Position numbers and translations under genes: made by a program. Source: Polaromonas sp. (lineage in GTDB: Bacteria; Pseudomonadota; Gammaproteobacteria; Burkholderiales; Burkholderiaceae_C). Taken from it: 46,110 bases of DNA. Positions within the stretch are counted from its first letter, which is position 1. Each line of letters opens with the position of its first letter. The stretch spans positions 1-46,110 of the forward strand of contig NZ_JAQSDL010000041.1 in assembly GCF_029945895.1 (NCBI RefSeq), in the 5' to 3' direction. Under the pieces are notes generated by a model. That model saw only the letters and a list, made by a program, of their open reading frames with translations. It did no database searches and was not told the origin of the DNA. This document shows, piece after piece, positions 18,053-26,095 of this stretch.

Positions 18053-18973
18053 TTAACGGGTGGAGGAGAGTTCGCCCGGGCTGCCGCTCACCGTAGTGCC
18101 GGGCCGGCAGGTCATGACCAGAATCAGCAGGGTCAGCGCATAGGGAACAATGTTGAACAGGTGATAGCCCCAGCTGATGCCTATGGACTGCAGGGCAGGC
18201 CCAATGGCACCGGCGCCGCCGAACAGCAAGGACGCGTAGACGCAGCGGATCGGGCTCCAGCGCGCGAAGATCACCAGCGCCACAGCGATCAGACCCTGGC
18301 CGCTGGAGACGCCCTCGTTCCAGCTACCGGGGTAAAAGAGTGTGAGACAGGCGCCACCCAGGCCGGCGACCATGCCGCCGGCTGCGGTGGCCGCAATACG
18401 GATAGCCGACACCGAATAGCCGAGGGCGCGCGTGGCGTTGGCAGAGTCGCCCGCCATGCGCACCAGCAGGCCGGCGCGGGTGTTGGCGAAAGCCCACCAC
18501 AGTGCCACGGCCAGCGCGATGCCGATGGGTACCAGCGCATTGACCTGCAAGGCCGAACGCACGGCGCCCGAATCGCTCCAGTTGCCCAGCGCGATAGCCG
18601 GCAGTTGCGGCGCCTGAGGCTGGATCAGTGGCTTGCCCAGGTAAAAAGCCAGGCCCATGCCCAGCAGCATCAGCGCAATGCCGGTGGCGATATCGTTGAC
18701 GCGCGGCAGCGAACACAATACGCCGTGCAGGGTGGCCAGCAGCGCGCCGGTGGCTGCGGCTGCAAGCACGCCGATCCACGGCGACCCGCTGAGCCAGGAG
18801 GCACCGAAGGCCGACATCGCCGACAGCACCAGCACGCCTTCCAGCCCCAGGTTGATGCGTCCCGATTTTTCGGTGATGCATTCGCCGAGGCTGACAAACA
18901 GGAATGGCGCCCCGACACGCAGCGCGCCACCGATGATGCCGGCAAAGAAGATCAGCAGCTGGTCGGCGGTCAT
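18053..18973 (-). CDS. BMP-type ABC importer, permease 2
   Basis: 306 residues from the ATG at 18973; the longer open frame upstream overlaps permease 1 and is not used. It is a hydrophobic protein with about eight helices and the family signature FVSLGECITEKSGRINLGLEGVLVLSA near the N-terminus, then NDIATGIALMLLGMGLAFYLG and RATRALGYSVSAIR-type RALGYSVSAIR. This matches the BPD_transp_2/YufQ permeases of simple-sugar and nucleoside importers. It overlaps permease 1 by ATGA. Confidence 0.92.
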   Translation of the reverse strand: MTADQLLIFFAGIIGGALRVGAPFLFVSLGECITEKSGRINLGLEGVLVLSAMSAFGASWLSGSPWIGVLAAAATGALLATLHGVLCSLPRVNDIATGIALMLLGMGLAFYLGKPLIQPQAPQLPAIALGNWSDSGAVRSALQVNALVPIGIALAVALWWAFANTRAGLLVRMAGDSANATRALGYSVSAIRIAATAAGGMVAGLGGACLTLFYPGSWNEGVSSGQGLIAVALVIFARWSPIRCVYASLLFGGAGAIGPALQSIGISWGYHLFNIVPYALTLLILVMTCRPGTTVSGSPGELSSTR

Positions 18974-20061
18974 GGCTTGTCCTGCGGCAGGAGGATCGGA
19001 CTCGGCTCGGACGGGCCGAAACGGTTGATGCGTGAGGAGAATGCTTTCCAGTCCACATCGCGCAGGGCCTCGCTGGCCAGGATCAACACAAAAGCAATGC
19101 CCTGCAGCACCAGCACCGAGGCGTCGGGCAAACCAAGGCGGCGCTGCAGCAGGCTGCCGGCCGCGCCGAAACCACCGAACAGGATGGCCACCGGGACGAT
19201 GGCCACCGGATGCTGGCGCGCGATAAATGCCACCAGGATGCCGGCGTACCCGTAACCGGCGATCAGCGAGGCGTTGGCATTGGTGTGCACGGCTGCGACC
19301 TCGACGGCGCCCGCCAGCCCGGCGCAAGCGCCGCCGAGCGCGCAGGCCAGCAGGATCAGCCGCGAGGCCGGCAGGCCGACCAGTTGCGCCGCGCGCGGGT
19401 TGCCGCCTACAACACGCACCGCAAAGCCCGAAGGTGTCATGCGAAACCACAGGCCGGCCGCCAGGCAGGCGGCCACGCCGATCACGAGCCCCCAGTGCAC
19501 GTCGGAGCCACCGATGCCGCTGATGCGCAAACCTTCGGCCAGCGACGGCGTGGACGGTTTATTCAGGCTGGCCGGGTCGCGCAGCGGCCCTTCGACCAGG
19601 TGCTTGAACAGACCGATGGCCACATAGGCCAGCAGCAGGCTGCTGATGGTTTCATTGATGCCGCGGTACTGGCGCAGCGCACCGGCCAGCATGATCCACA
19701 ACGCACCGGCCAGGGCACCGGCCAGGCACACCAGCGCCGTTCCCACGAAGCCGGCCGGCAACGGCATGGCGGCGGCCAGCGCCGCGCAGCCGAGCCCGCC
19801 CAGCACCATGGCGCCCTCACCGCCGATGATGACCAGGCCCGCACGCGCCGGCACCGCGACACACAGGGCCGTGAGCATCAGGGGCGCGGCGCGCTGCAGC
19901 GTGTTCTGCCAGGAATACCAGTCGCCAAAGGCGCCCTTGAACAGCAGCAGCCAGACGTCCAGCGGATTGACACCCGCCAGCGCGACGAACACGCCAAACA
20001 GCAGCAGCGCTGCGGCAATGGCGGCCGTGGGCAGCAGGACGTTGGCGAGGGAGTTGCGCAT
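18970..20061 (-). CDS. BMP-type ABC importer, permease 1
   Basis: 363 residues and about ten membrane helices. Family motifs are AAPLMLTALCVAVPARAG, VIIGGEGAMVLGGLG, GINETISSLLLAYVA, and FAVRVVGGNPRAAQLVGLPA with GYGYAGILVAFIAR, as in YufP-like permeases. It pairs with permease 2 (4-bp overlap), the double ATPase and the BMP protein. A 117-bp spacer holding a GC-rich hairpin separates it from the BMP gene, which fits lower expression of the membrane parts. Confidence 0.92.
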   Translation of the reverse strand: MRNSLANVLLPTAAIAAALLLFGVFVALAGVNPLDVWLLLFKGAFGDWYSWQNTLQRAAPLMLTALCVAVPARAGLVIIGGEGAMVLGGLGCAALAAAMPLPAGFVGTALVCLAGALAGALWIMLAGALRQYRGINETISSLLLAYVAIGLFKHLVEGPLRDPASLNKPSTPSLAEGLRISGIGGSDVHWGLVIGVAACLAAGLWFRMTPSGFAVRVVGGNPRAAQLVGLPASRLILLACALGGACAGLAGAVEVAAVHTNANASLIAGYGYAGILVAFIARQHPVAIVPVAILFGGFGAAGSLLQRRLGLPDASVLVLQGIAFVLILASEALRDVDWKAFSSRINRFGPSEPSPILLPQDKP

Positions 20062-20103
20062 CGGTCTGGCGTCAGCTACTGACGTGCATGTTCAGAGCCA
20101 CCG

Positions 20104-20165
20104 CGGAACCGGCTTTGCCGGGCCGCTGGTGGCACCCCCTTTGAGGGGGAGGCGCCGCAAGCGCT
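20104..20165. repeat. GC-rich hairpin element between BMP and permease genes
   Basis: CCCCCT (20135-20140), loop TTG and AGGGGG (20144-20149) form a strong stem, flanked by GGCTTTGCCGGGCCGC and GGCGCCGCAAGCGCTTCGGG. It shares GCCGGGCCGC with family-1 copies but is otherwise different, and I recall similar elements in Comamonadaceae. It lies at a typical place for a differential-expression hairpin in a binding-protein operon. Confidence 0.6.
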
Positions 20166-20178
20166 TCGGGTGCGTTCG

Positions 20179-21297
20179 TCAAACACTGCCGATCACGCCT
20201 TCAACCAGGTAATTCATCTTCTCGAGTTCCAGGTCAGTCTGCTTGTGAACCTTGCCGGCCGGGATGATGGTTGCGCCCTTGTTGTCCTTGAGCGGACCCT
20301 TGAAGATATCGAACTTGCCGGCCACCATGCTGGCCTTGATGCTGTCGGCGTTCTTCTTCGCGGCGTCCGGCACCATGGGGCCGTAGGCGGACATCTTGAC
20401 GTAGCCGTCTTTCAGGCCACCACGGATGAAGTTGGGGTGCGGCTTGCCGCTGCGTGCGGCGTCCAGGAAGGTGGTGTAGGCGGTCAGCCAGTTCCACTCG
20501 GCACCGGTCAGGTAGGCGTTGGGCGCCAGTTTGGCCTGGCTGGCGTGGTAGCCGCACACCATCTTGCCGCGTTTGGCGGCCGTTTCGACCACTACCTTGG
20601 GACCGTCCACATGCATGGTGAACACATCGCAGCCCTGATCGGCCAGGCTGTTGGTGGCCTCGGCCTCCTTGACGGCCATGGACCAGTCGCCAGTGAAGAT
20701 CACGTTGCAGGTGATGCCGGGCTTGACCGAGCGCGCGCCCATGGTGAAGGCATTGATGTTGCGCAGCACCTGTGGAATCGGCTTGGCAGCGACAAAACCG
20801 ATCTTGTTGCTCTTGGTCATGTGGCCGGCGATCACACCATTGAGGTACTGGCACTCCTCGATGTAGCCGAAGTAGCTGGCCGCATTCTTGGGATGTTTGC
20901 CCTCGGTCCAGAGACCGCCGCAGTGCGCAAAACGCACGTCAGGAAACTTGGGCGCCACAGCCAGCACATGCGGATCAAAATAACCGAAGGACGTGGGGAA
21001 GACCAGCGTAGCGCCGTCCTGGGCCACCATGCCGGTCATGGTTTTCTGGACAGCGGCCGTCTCCGGAACGTTTTCTTCCTCGACCACCTTCACGCCGGGC
21101 ATCTTCTTGAGCTCGGCAGCGGCTTGGGCCTGGGCCTGGTTGTAGCCGTAGTCGTCGCGCGGGCCGACATAGATCACGCCGACGGTGATGGGTTTTTGCG
21201 CAAAGGCCAGTTCGCTGAAAGCGCCCAGCGTGCCGGCAGCGCCGAGCGCGGCCAGGGACTTGAGGGAATCGCGGCGGCTGAATTGTCGGGTGGTCAT
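20179..21297 (-). CDS. BMP family ABC transporter substrate-binding protein
   Basis: 372 residues. A twin-arginine-type export signal (RRDSLKSLAALGAAGTLGAF, cleavage near AFA-Q) leads into the BMP/PBP1 fold: ITVGVIYVGPRDDYGYNQAQ, LVFPTSFGYFDPHVL, FAHCGGLW, YLNGVIAGHMTKSNKIGFVAA and VFTMHVDGPKVVVETA. It captures the solute for the two permeases and double ATPase downstream. Relatives bind nucleosides or sugars. The context suggests a purine- or urea-derived amide, but the ligand cannot be read from the sequence. GGAG lies a few bases before the ATG. Confidence 0.93.
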   Translation of the reverse strand: MTTRQFSRRDSLKSLAALGAAGTLGAFSELAFAQKPITVGVIYVGPRDDYGYNQAQAQAAAELKKMPGVKVVEEENVPETAAVQKTMTGMVAQDGATLVFPTSFGYFDPHVLAVAPKFPDVRFAHCGGLWTEGKHPKNAASYFGYIEECQYLNGVIAGHMTKSNKIGFVAAKPIPQVLRNINAFTMGARSVKPGITCNVIFTGDWSMAVKEAEATNSLADQGCDVFTMHVDGPKVVVETAAKRGKMVCGYHASQAKLAPNAYLTGAEWNWLTAYTTFLDAARSGKPHPNFIRGGLKDGYVKMSAYGPMVPDAAKKNADSIKASMVAGKFDIFKGPLKDNKGATIIPAGKVHKQTDLELEKMNYLVEGVIGSV

Positions 21298-21352
21298 GAG
21301 GTCTCTCCTTGGATGAAGTTAAAGAAGTACTGCGGCAAACGGGAAGCAGGAT

Positions 21353-21730
21353 TCATGCGAGCAGGCTCACATGGGCAGACACCACACGCCAGCCCTCGGG
21401 CGTACGCAGCCAGGTCTGGCTTTGCCGGCCGGCCCTCGCGCTGCCGGTGCGCCGGAACTCGACATTGGCGGTCGCCATGTCCTGGCCAAAGGTGGTGATG
21501 ACGGTTTTGATCAACGTGCGCTCCAGCCCCTGCGCGGGGCGCCCGGCGCGGAAGGCCCGGATCGCGTCGTAGCCATAGAGGTTTTCGGTCGCGCCGTAAC
21601 GCAGGGTGTGCGGGCTGTTCCAGAACAGCTCGTCGAGCACGGCCACGTCGTTGCCGGTCAGGGCTTTTTCGTAACGCTGGAACTGGACCGTGACTTCGGC
21701 CAGGACATCGGGAAGGTTGATGGCGAGCAT
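21353..21730 (-). CDS. hpxZ: HpxZ-like protein (SnoaL/NTF2-like fold)
   Basis: 125 residues from [13 protein letters not shown]; the frame extends upstream through atzE but homology begins here. It matches the HpxZ/DUF3225 family: [58 protein letters not shown] and [20 protein letters not shown]. In Klebsiella hpxZ belongs with hpxX (DUF4089) and hpxY (AtzE-like amidase) in oxalurate use, and the same X-Y-Z order is present here. Biochemical role unknown. It follows atzE by 11 bp. Confidence 0.88.
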   Translation of the reverse strand: MLAINLPDVLAEVTVQFQRYEKALTGNDVAVLDELFWNSPHTLRYGATENLYGYDAIRAFRAGRPAQGLERTLIKTVITTFGQDMATANVEFRRTGSARAGRQSQTWLRTPEGWRVVSAHVSLLA

Positions 21731-21741
21731 GTCTGTTTTCT

Positions 21742-23139
21742 CTAGAGCTGGACCGGCCGGACATGCGCCACACCGGCATCGCTGAGGGTCCGGGCGGCGC
21801 GGAAAGCCAGGTCTTCGCGCCACGGCGCGGCAATCAGCTGCACCCCGATCGGCAGGCCGCCGGTGCCTGCAGGCCACAGCGGCGCGGTCACGACGGGACA
21901 GCCGGCAAAAGAGATGGGCTGGGTCAGCAGACCCATGGAAGCGCGCGCGGGCTGCTGCGTGCCGTTGATGTCCAGCCACTCGGTGCCGATGACAGGCGCG
22001 CTGACCGGCGTGGCCGCCGTGAGCAGCACGTCCCAGTCGCGAAACAGGGCGTTGACCTTGTCGCGGTAGATGCAGCGAAAACGCTGGGCACGCAGGTACC
22101 AGTCGACCGGCTGCAGGGCGCCGGCGATGAAGCGGTCCACCGACAGCGGCTCGAAGTCATCGGCGCGGGTGCGCAGGTCGTCCAGGTGCAGGCTGCCGCC
22201 TTCGCTGGCGGTGATGATGAAAGCCGCCGCACGCGCGATGGCGGCGTCGGGCCAGGTCACCTCGGCACGCGCCCCCAGGGTGCTGGCGGCCAGCGCCACC
22301 ACCTCGCGTGCGGCCGGCGTGGCGTTGTCATGGAAGTAGCCGCCCAGCACACCGATGCGCAGGCCTTCGATACCCCTGCCGATCAGGGGCATGACCGGCT
22401 GCACGCGCAGGGCCTGGCAGCCCGGGTCCAGGGCGTCGAGGCCTTGCAGGGCGTCGTAGACCAGCGCCAGGCCGGCCACACTGTCGGCCAGCGGCCCGAG
22501 GTGGTCGATGCTGTGCACAAACGGATAGCTGCCGCGGCGCGATAGCCGACCGAAGGTGGGCTTGAGGCCCCAGACGCCGCACAGCGAGGCCGGCACGCGG
22601 ATGGAACCGTTGGTGTCCGACCCGAGCGACACCGGCACCTGGCCGGCCGCGACTGCGGCGCCGGATCCACCTGACGAACCGCCGGCAATCCGCGTGAGGT
22701 CGTGCGGGTTGTGGCAGGGACCGTAATGGGTGTTCTCGGTGGTAAATCCGTAGGCGTATTCGTCCATGTTGAGCCCGCCCACCAGCACGGCGCCGGCCGC
22801 CTTCATTTGCCGGACCAGAAAGGCGTCGGCGGTCGCCGCCGCATCGCCGCGGTTGACCTTGGAGCCGGCCAGGGTCACCACCCCTTCGATGTCGAACAGG
22901 TTTTTGACGGCGTAGGGCACGCCTGCCAGCGGCCCGAGCGGCTGCGACGCCGCCCGCTGCGCATCCACCGCATCGGCTTCGGCGCGGGCACGGGTTTGCG
23001 TCTGGTCGGTGAAGGCGTTGACCCGGCCCTCGGTCGCCGCGATGCGCGCGAGACTCGCATCCAACAGCTCGCGTGCGCTGACCTCCCCCGAGGCGACAGC
23101 TGCAGCCATGGTTGCGGCGTCAAATGCTACATTTTTCAT
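21742..23139 (-). CDS. atzE: AtzE-family amidohydrolase (1-carboxybiuret hydrolase / HpxY type)
   Basis: 465 residues, an amidase-signature enzyme. The Ser-cisSer-Lys triad is K79 ([12 protein letters not shown]), S155 ([10 protein letters not shown]) and S179 ([12 protein letters not shown]), with the usual 24-residue Ser spacing. [16 protein letters not shown] and [23 protein letters not shown] are AtzE-like. AtzE with AtzG removes ammonia from 1-carboxybiuret; the HpxY branch is tied to oxalurate. The ATG and first codons (MKNVA) come from family-2 repeat copy 4. There is no ribosome site, so translation is probably coupled to the atzG stop 2 bp away. Confidence 0.9.
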   Translation of the reverse strand: MKNVAFDAATMAAAVASGEVSARELLDASLARIAATEGRVNAFTDQTQTRARAEADAVDAQRAASQPLGPLAGVPYAVKNLFDIEGVVTLAGSKVNRGDAAATADAFLVRQMKAAGAVLVGGLNMDEYAYGFTTENTHYGPCHNPHDLTRIAGGSSGGSGAAVAAGQVPVSLGSDTNGSIRVPASLCGVWGLKPTFGRLSRRGSYPFVHSIDHLGPLADSVAGLALVYDALQGLDALDPGCQALRVQPVMPLIGRGIEGLRIGVLGGYFHDNATPAAREVVALAASTLGARAEVTWPDAAIARAAAFIITASEGGSLHLDDLRTRADDFEPLSVDRFIAGALQPVDWYLRAQRFRCIYRDKVNALFRDWDVLLTAATPVSAPVIGTEWLDINGTQQPARASMGLLTQPISFAGCPVVTAPLWPAGTGGLPIGVQLIAAPWREDLAFRAARTLSDAGVAHVRPVQL

Positions 23140-23180
23140 AGCTATTGGCGCCCGTCATCATTGGGCGGAAAGGCTGCCGG
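23126..23180 (+). repeat. Family-2 short interspersed element, copy 4, at the atzG/atzE junction
   Basis: GCTACATTTTTCATAGCTA, then TTGGCGCCC, a 9-nt spacer, then GGGCGGAAAGGC. GCCC pairs with GGGC. On the minus strand it encodes the last ten or so residues and TAG of atzG and the ATG plus first codons of atzE, so both ends of the junction are made of repeat. Confidence 0.8.
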
Positions 23181-23357
23181 CCTATATATTTCCGCGAGTT
23201 CGTCGTGCGCGGCCAGGGGTGCGGCCTCCAGCAATGCGGCCATCACGGCGGTGCGCTGCAGGTTCAGCGCGACGCGCTGGGTGCGCGCCGCATCCAGTGG
23301 AAGTTGGAGCAGCGCGGCCGTGGTTTCGACGTAAGCCAGCATGCGGGTGTCGTTCAT
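23142..23357 (-). CDS. atzG: AtzG-like small subunit (DUF4089, GatC-like)
   Basis: 71 residues from the ATG at 23357 (AGGG five bases upstream; a TTG at 23375 is less likely). The helical DUF4089 pattern is MLAYVETTAALLQLPLDAAR, RVALNLQRTAVMAALLEAAPL and DELAEIYRP. AtzG is a GatC-like partner that stabilises AtzE; HpxX is the same family. The C-terminal AAFPPNDDGRQ and TAG are read from repeat copy 4, so the native tail may have been replaced. It lies directly before atzE and 14 bp after the ABC ATPase gene. Confidence 0.88.
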   Translation of the reverse strand: MNDTRMLAYVETTAALLQLPLDAARTQRVALNLQRTAVMAALLEAAPLAAHDELAEIYRPAAFPPNDDGRQ

Positions 23358-23371
23358 GATTGCCCTGCCCT

Positions 23372-24196
23372 TCAACGCCGCACTTCACGCTGGAAGATTT
23401 CCAGGCTACGCTTCTTGGTGCCGATAAAACTGGCCTCGGACAGCGTTTCCACCGTGCGCGGGCGCGCATCGCCATACGGCAGAATTTCGGCCACACGGGT
23501 GGGCCGCTTGGTCAGCAGCAGTACCTGGTCGGCCAGGTAGACGGCCTCCTCGAGGTCGTGCGACACCAGCAGCATGGTGGTGCCGGTCTGCATGAACACT
23601 TCCTGCAGCTTCTCGCGGATGAACAGCGTCATTTCAAAGTCGAGCGCTGAAAACGGTTCGTCCAGGAACAACACCTCTGGGTTGTTCGCCAGTGCCCGCA
23701 TGATGGAAGCGGTCTGCTGCTGGCCGCCCGAGAGTTCGTAGGGGTAACGCTTGAGGTCAAACTTCACGTCGAAGGACGCGACCAGTTCGGCCATGCGCCG
23801 GTCCACTTCGGCCTTGGACCGGCCTTCGAGCTTGAGCGGGTAGGCGATGTTGTCGATGGTGCGCATCCACGGAAACATCGCTTCGCGGTAGTTCTGGAAC
23901 ACATAGCCGATCTTGGTGTCTTTCAGAGACTTGCCGTCGAACAGGATCTCGCCCGCGTCGATCGGCACCAGCCCGGCGATCATGTTGATCAGCGTGGACT
24001 TGCCGCAGCCGTTGGGGCCGAACACCGACACGATCTTGTGTTTCGGGATGTCGAGGTTGAAATCTTCATACAGCGGCCAGCCGGCGAAATACTTGGTCAA
24101 GCCGCGGATGGTGATGTGCGTGCCGGCCGGCCCGGGCTTGAACGCGGGCACCGGAACGTCGGCGTCGTAATTGGATGCATTCAGGACAACGCTCAT
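23372..24196 (-). CDS. ABC importer ATP-binding protein (Ssu/Tau/Nrt type)
   Basis: 274 residues. Walker A is GPNGCGKST, the Q-loop is YVFQNYREAMFPW, the signature is LSGGQQQTASIMRAL, Walker B is VLFLDEPFSALD and the H-loop is LLVSHDLEEAVYLAD. The region after residue 225 (TKRPTRVAEILPYGDARPRT) is typical of nitrate/sulfonate/taurine-type importers. It overlaps the permease by ATGA (24193-24196), forming an importer with the two upstream genes. Confidence 0.93.
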   Translation of the reverse strand: MSVVLNASNYDADVPVPAFKPGPAGTHITIRGLTKYFAGWPLYEDFNLDIPKHKIVSVFGPNGCGKSTLINMIAGLVPIDAGEILFDGKSLKDTKIGYVFQNYREAMFPWMRTIDNIAYPLKLEGRSKAEVDRRMAELVASFDVKFDLKRYPYELSGGQQQTASIMRALANNPEVLFLDEPFSALDFEMTLFIREKLQEVFMQTGTTMLLVSHDLEEAVYLADQVLLLTKRPTRVAEILPYGDARPRTVETLSEASFIGTKKRSLEIFQREVRR

Positions 24197-25032
24197 CTTC
24201 CGCTCCAGTGGACAATTTTTCGTTCAATGACCAGAAAGAAAATGTTCAGCGCATACCCGAGCGCGCCGGCGGCCAGGATGGACGCGTACATGTCCTTCAC
24301 GTTCATGACCTGCTGCGAGTTGATGATGCGGTTGCCCAGACCACTGTCGGCACCGATGAACATCTCGGCCACGATCACGATGACGAGCGCCATGGACACA
24401 GCCGAACGCAGGCCGACAAAACTCGGCTGCAGGCTCTCCCAGATCAGCACGTCCTTGAACACCTGCCAGCGGGAGGCCCCCATCACCTTGGCCGCCATCA
24501 CGCGCTGCTTGCGTGCATTGATCACGCCGTAAGCGCTGTTGAAGACCACGATCAGCAGCGCACCGAAGGCGGCGATCGCCACCTTGTTGATGTCGGACAC
24601 GCCGAAGATCATCAAAAAGAGCGGGATCAACGCCGAGGACGGTGTCGAACGGAAGAAGTCGATCAGGAACTCGACGCTGCGGTAAGCCTTCTCGTTGCTG
24701 CCCAGCAGCACACCCAGAGGCATGCCCACGGCGGCGGCAATCATGAAAGCCTGCACCGTGCGCCACACCGTGACCGCAAAATCCTTGAGCAGCGGACCGC
24801 CGGCCAGGCCGTTGACCAGTGCGCCCAGCGCATCCAGCGGCGGCGGCAGCAGGATGGCTTTGATGAAGCCCAGGCGAACCACCAGGTCCCAGACGATGAA
24901 CAGCACCACCGGACCGATGAAGGGTAGCGCCCTGTCCAGCGCCGGTGTGCGCTGCACAACGGCCGCCGGTGCGCTGGCCGGTGGTGCCCAGGGCTTGGCG
25001 GGCGCCGCCGTCGCAGAAGAGGTGCCGTTCAT
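24193..25032 (-). CDS. ABC importer permease (Ssu/Tau/Nrt type)
   Basis: 279 residues from the ATG at 25032, preceded by an Ala/Pro-rich stretch. About six membrane helices. The coupling loop is MAAKVMGASRWQVFKDVLIWESLQPSFVGLR, the EAA motif in this family, here given as MGASRWQVFKDVLIWESLQP. The end NIFFLVIERKIVHW also fits. The longer open frame back to 25353 lies within the binding-protein gene and is not used. It works with the adjacent ATPase and binding protein. Confidence 0.93.
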   Translation of the reverse strand: MNGTSSATAAPAKPWAPPASAPAAVVQRTPALDRALPFIGPVVLFIVWDLVVRLGFIKAILLPPPLDALGALVNGLAGGPLLKDFAVTVWRTVQAFMIAAAVGMPLGVLLGSNEKAYRSVEFLIDFFRSTPSSALIPLFLMIFGVSDINKVAIAAFGALLIVVFNSAYGVINARKQRVMAAKVMGASRWQVFKDVLIWESLQPSFVGLRSAVSMALVIVIVAEMFIGADSGLGNRIINSQQVMNVKDMYASILAAGALGYALNIFFLVIERKIVHWSGR

Positions 25033-25037
25033 TTTGT

Positions 25038-26045
25038 TCAGCCCTTGTAGAGCATCGAGTCCACCATCAGGCGCGAGCTGAAGATGCCTTTTTCGGAGAA
25101 AAGGTCGAAGAACTTCTGGAAGTGCGCAACGTCGGCCGGCTTGAATTCGTTGTACATCATGTAGGCCGCCAACGGCACTTCGCCGGTCAGCGCGCCTTCG
25201 ATGGGGGTGTAACCCTTGAGATACTGGCGCGCCTCGACCGACTTGCTGCGCACATAGGCCACGCCCTTGCCGTAGGCGGCAACAAACTTTTTGGCTGCGT
25301 CGGGATTTTTCCTGATGAAGTCCGAGGACAGTGAGGCCGAGCCGCCGAACCACGGCGCCATGTTGTCACCGAGCACATATCTGGAGATCACGCCGGCCTC
25401 GAGCACCCGCGTGGTGCCGTTCATGCGGCCTATGGTGCCGGTGGGCTCCAGCGTGTAGGCGGCATCGATCTGGCCGGCGGCCAGCGCGGCCACATGCTGG
25501 CCGATCGGCAGCTCGACCACGGTTGCGCCGGTGGCGCCGCCGCGCTCCAGGATGGTCTTGGCGAGCGTCACGTTCTGGATGCCGGGGCCGGAGCCGACGC
25601 GTTTGCCCTTGAGGTCGGTCATCACCTTGGCCTGGCTCGCCACGGGAACGATGACTTCGTCGAGCACGTTCTTCACATTGCTCGGGTTGGCGCAGAAGAT
25701 CTTGAAGGTGCCCGGCTGGGCCAGCTCGCCAATGGCGATGTTGGCCGAACCGGTGCCGTTGGCGGTGCCGTCGGAACGGCCCGACAGCACGGCCTCCATC
25801 ACCTGCTGCGCGCCGGCAAATTTGAGTGCCTCGACGTCCAGGCCAGCCTCCTTGAAGTAGCCCAGTTCGATCGCCGCGTAAAACGGCAGGCCGGCGGCGA
25901 TCGGCCAGTAGCCGATGCGGATCTTCGGTGCGGCCTGGGCACGCACGATGGCCGGCATGCCCAGTGCGCCAAGCATGGCCGCGCCGGTTTGCAGGACTTT
26001 CCTGCGTGAAGCCGTGGTGGAGGATGGAATGCGGGGAGAGGTCAT
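25038..26045 (-). CDS. ABC importer substrate-binding protein (NMT1/SsuA-like)
   Basis: 335 residues. A twin-arginine signal (SRRKVLQTGAAMLGALGMPAIVRA) is followed by the NMT1/SsuA fold: IRIGYWPIAAGLPFYAAIELGYF, FAGAQQVMEAVLSGRSDG, DLKGKRVGSGPGIQNV and LEPTGTIGRM. Relatives bind nitrate, sulfonates, taurine or pyrimidine precursors. Flanked by atzF and its own permease, it probably brings in a urea-like or ring-derived nitrogen compound; the ligand is unknown. It starts 50 bp after the atzF stop. Confidence 0.92.
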   Translation of the reverse strand: MTSPRIPSSTTASRRKVLQTGAAMLGALGMPAIVRAQAAPKIRIGYWPIAAGLPFYAAIELGYFKEAGLDVEALKFAGAQQVMEAVLSGRSDGTANGTGSANIAIGELAQPGTFKIFCANPSNVKNVLDEVIVPVASQAKVMTDLKGKRVGSGPGIQNVTLAKTILERGGATGATVVELPIGQHVAALAAGQIDAAYTLEPTGTIGRMNGTTRVLEAGVISRYVLGDNMAPWFGGSASLSSDFIRKNPDAAKKFVAAYGKGVAYVRSKSVEARQYLKGYTPIEGALTGEVPLAAYMMYNEFKPADVAHFQKFFDLFSEKGIFSSRLMVDSMLYKG

Positions 26046-26095
26046 GAAAAGCTCCTGGAGTGAAGGGGTGAAAGGGTGAGGATCTGCGGAAGGTG

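Noticed and set aside
18974..19450. N-terminal extension of permease 2
   Set aside because: It overlaps permease 1 by about 480 bp with Arg-rich shadow composition; the ATG at 18973 gives the standard 4-bp overlap.
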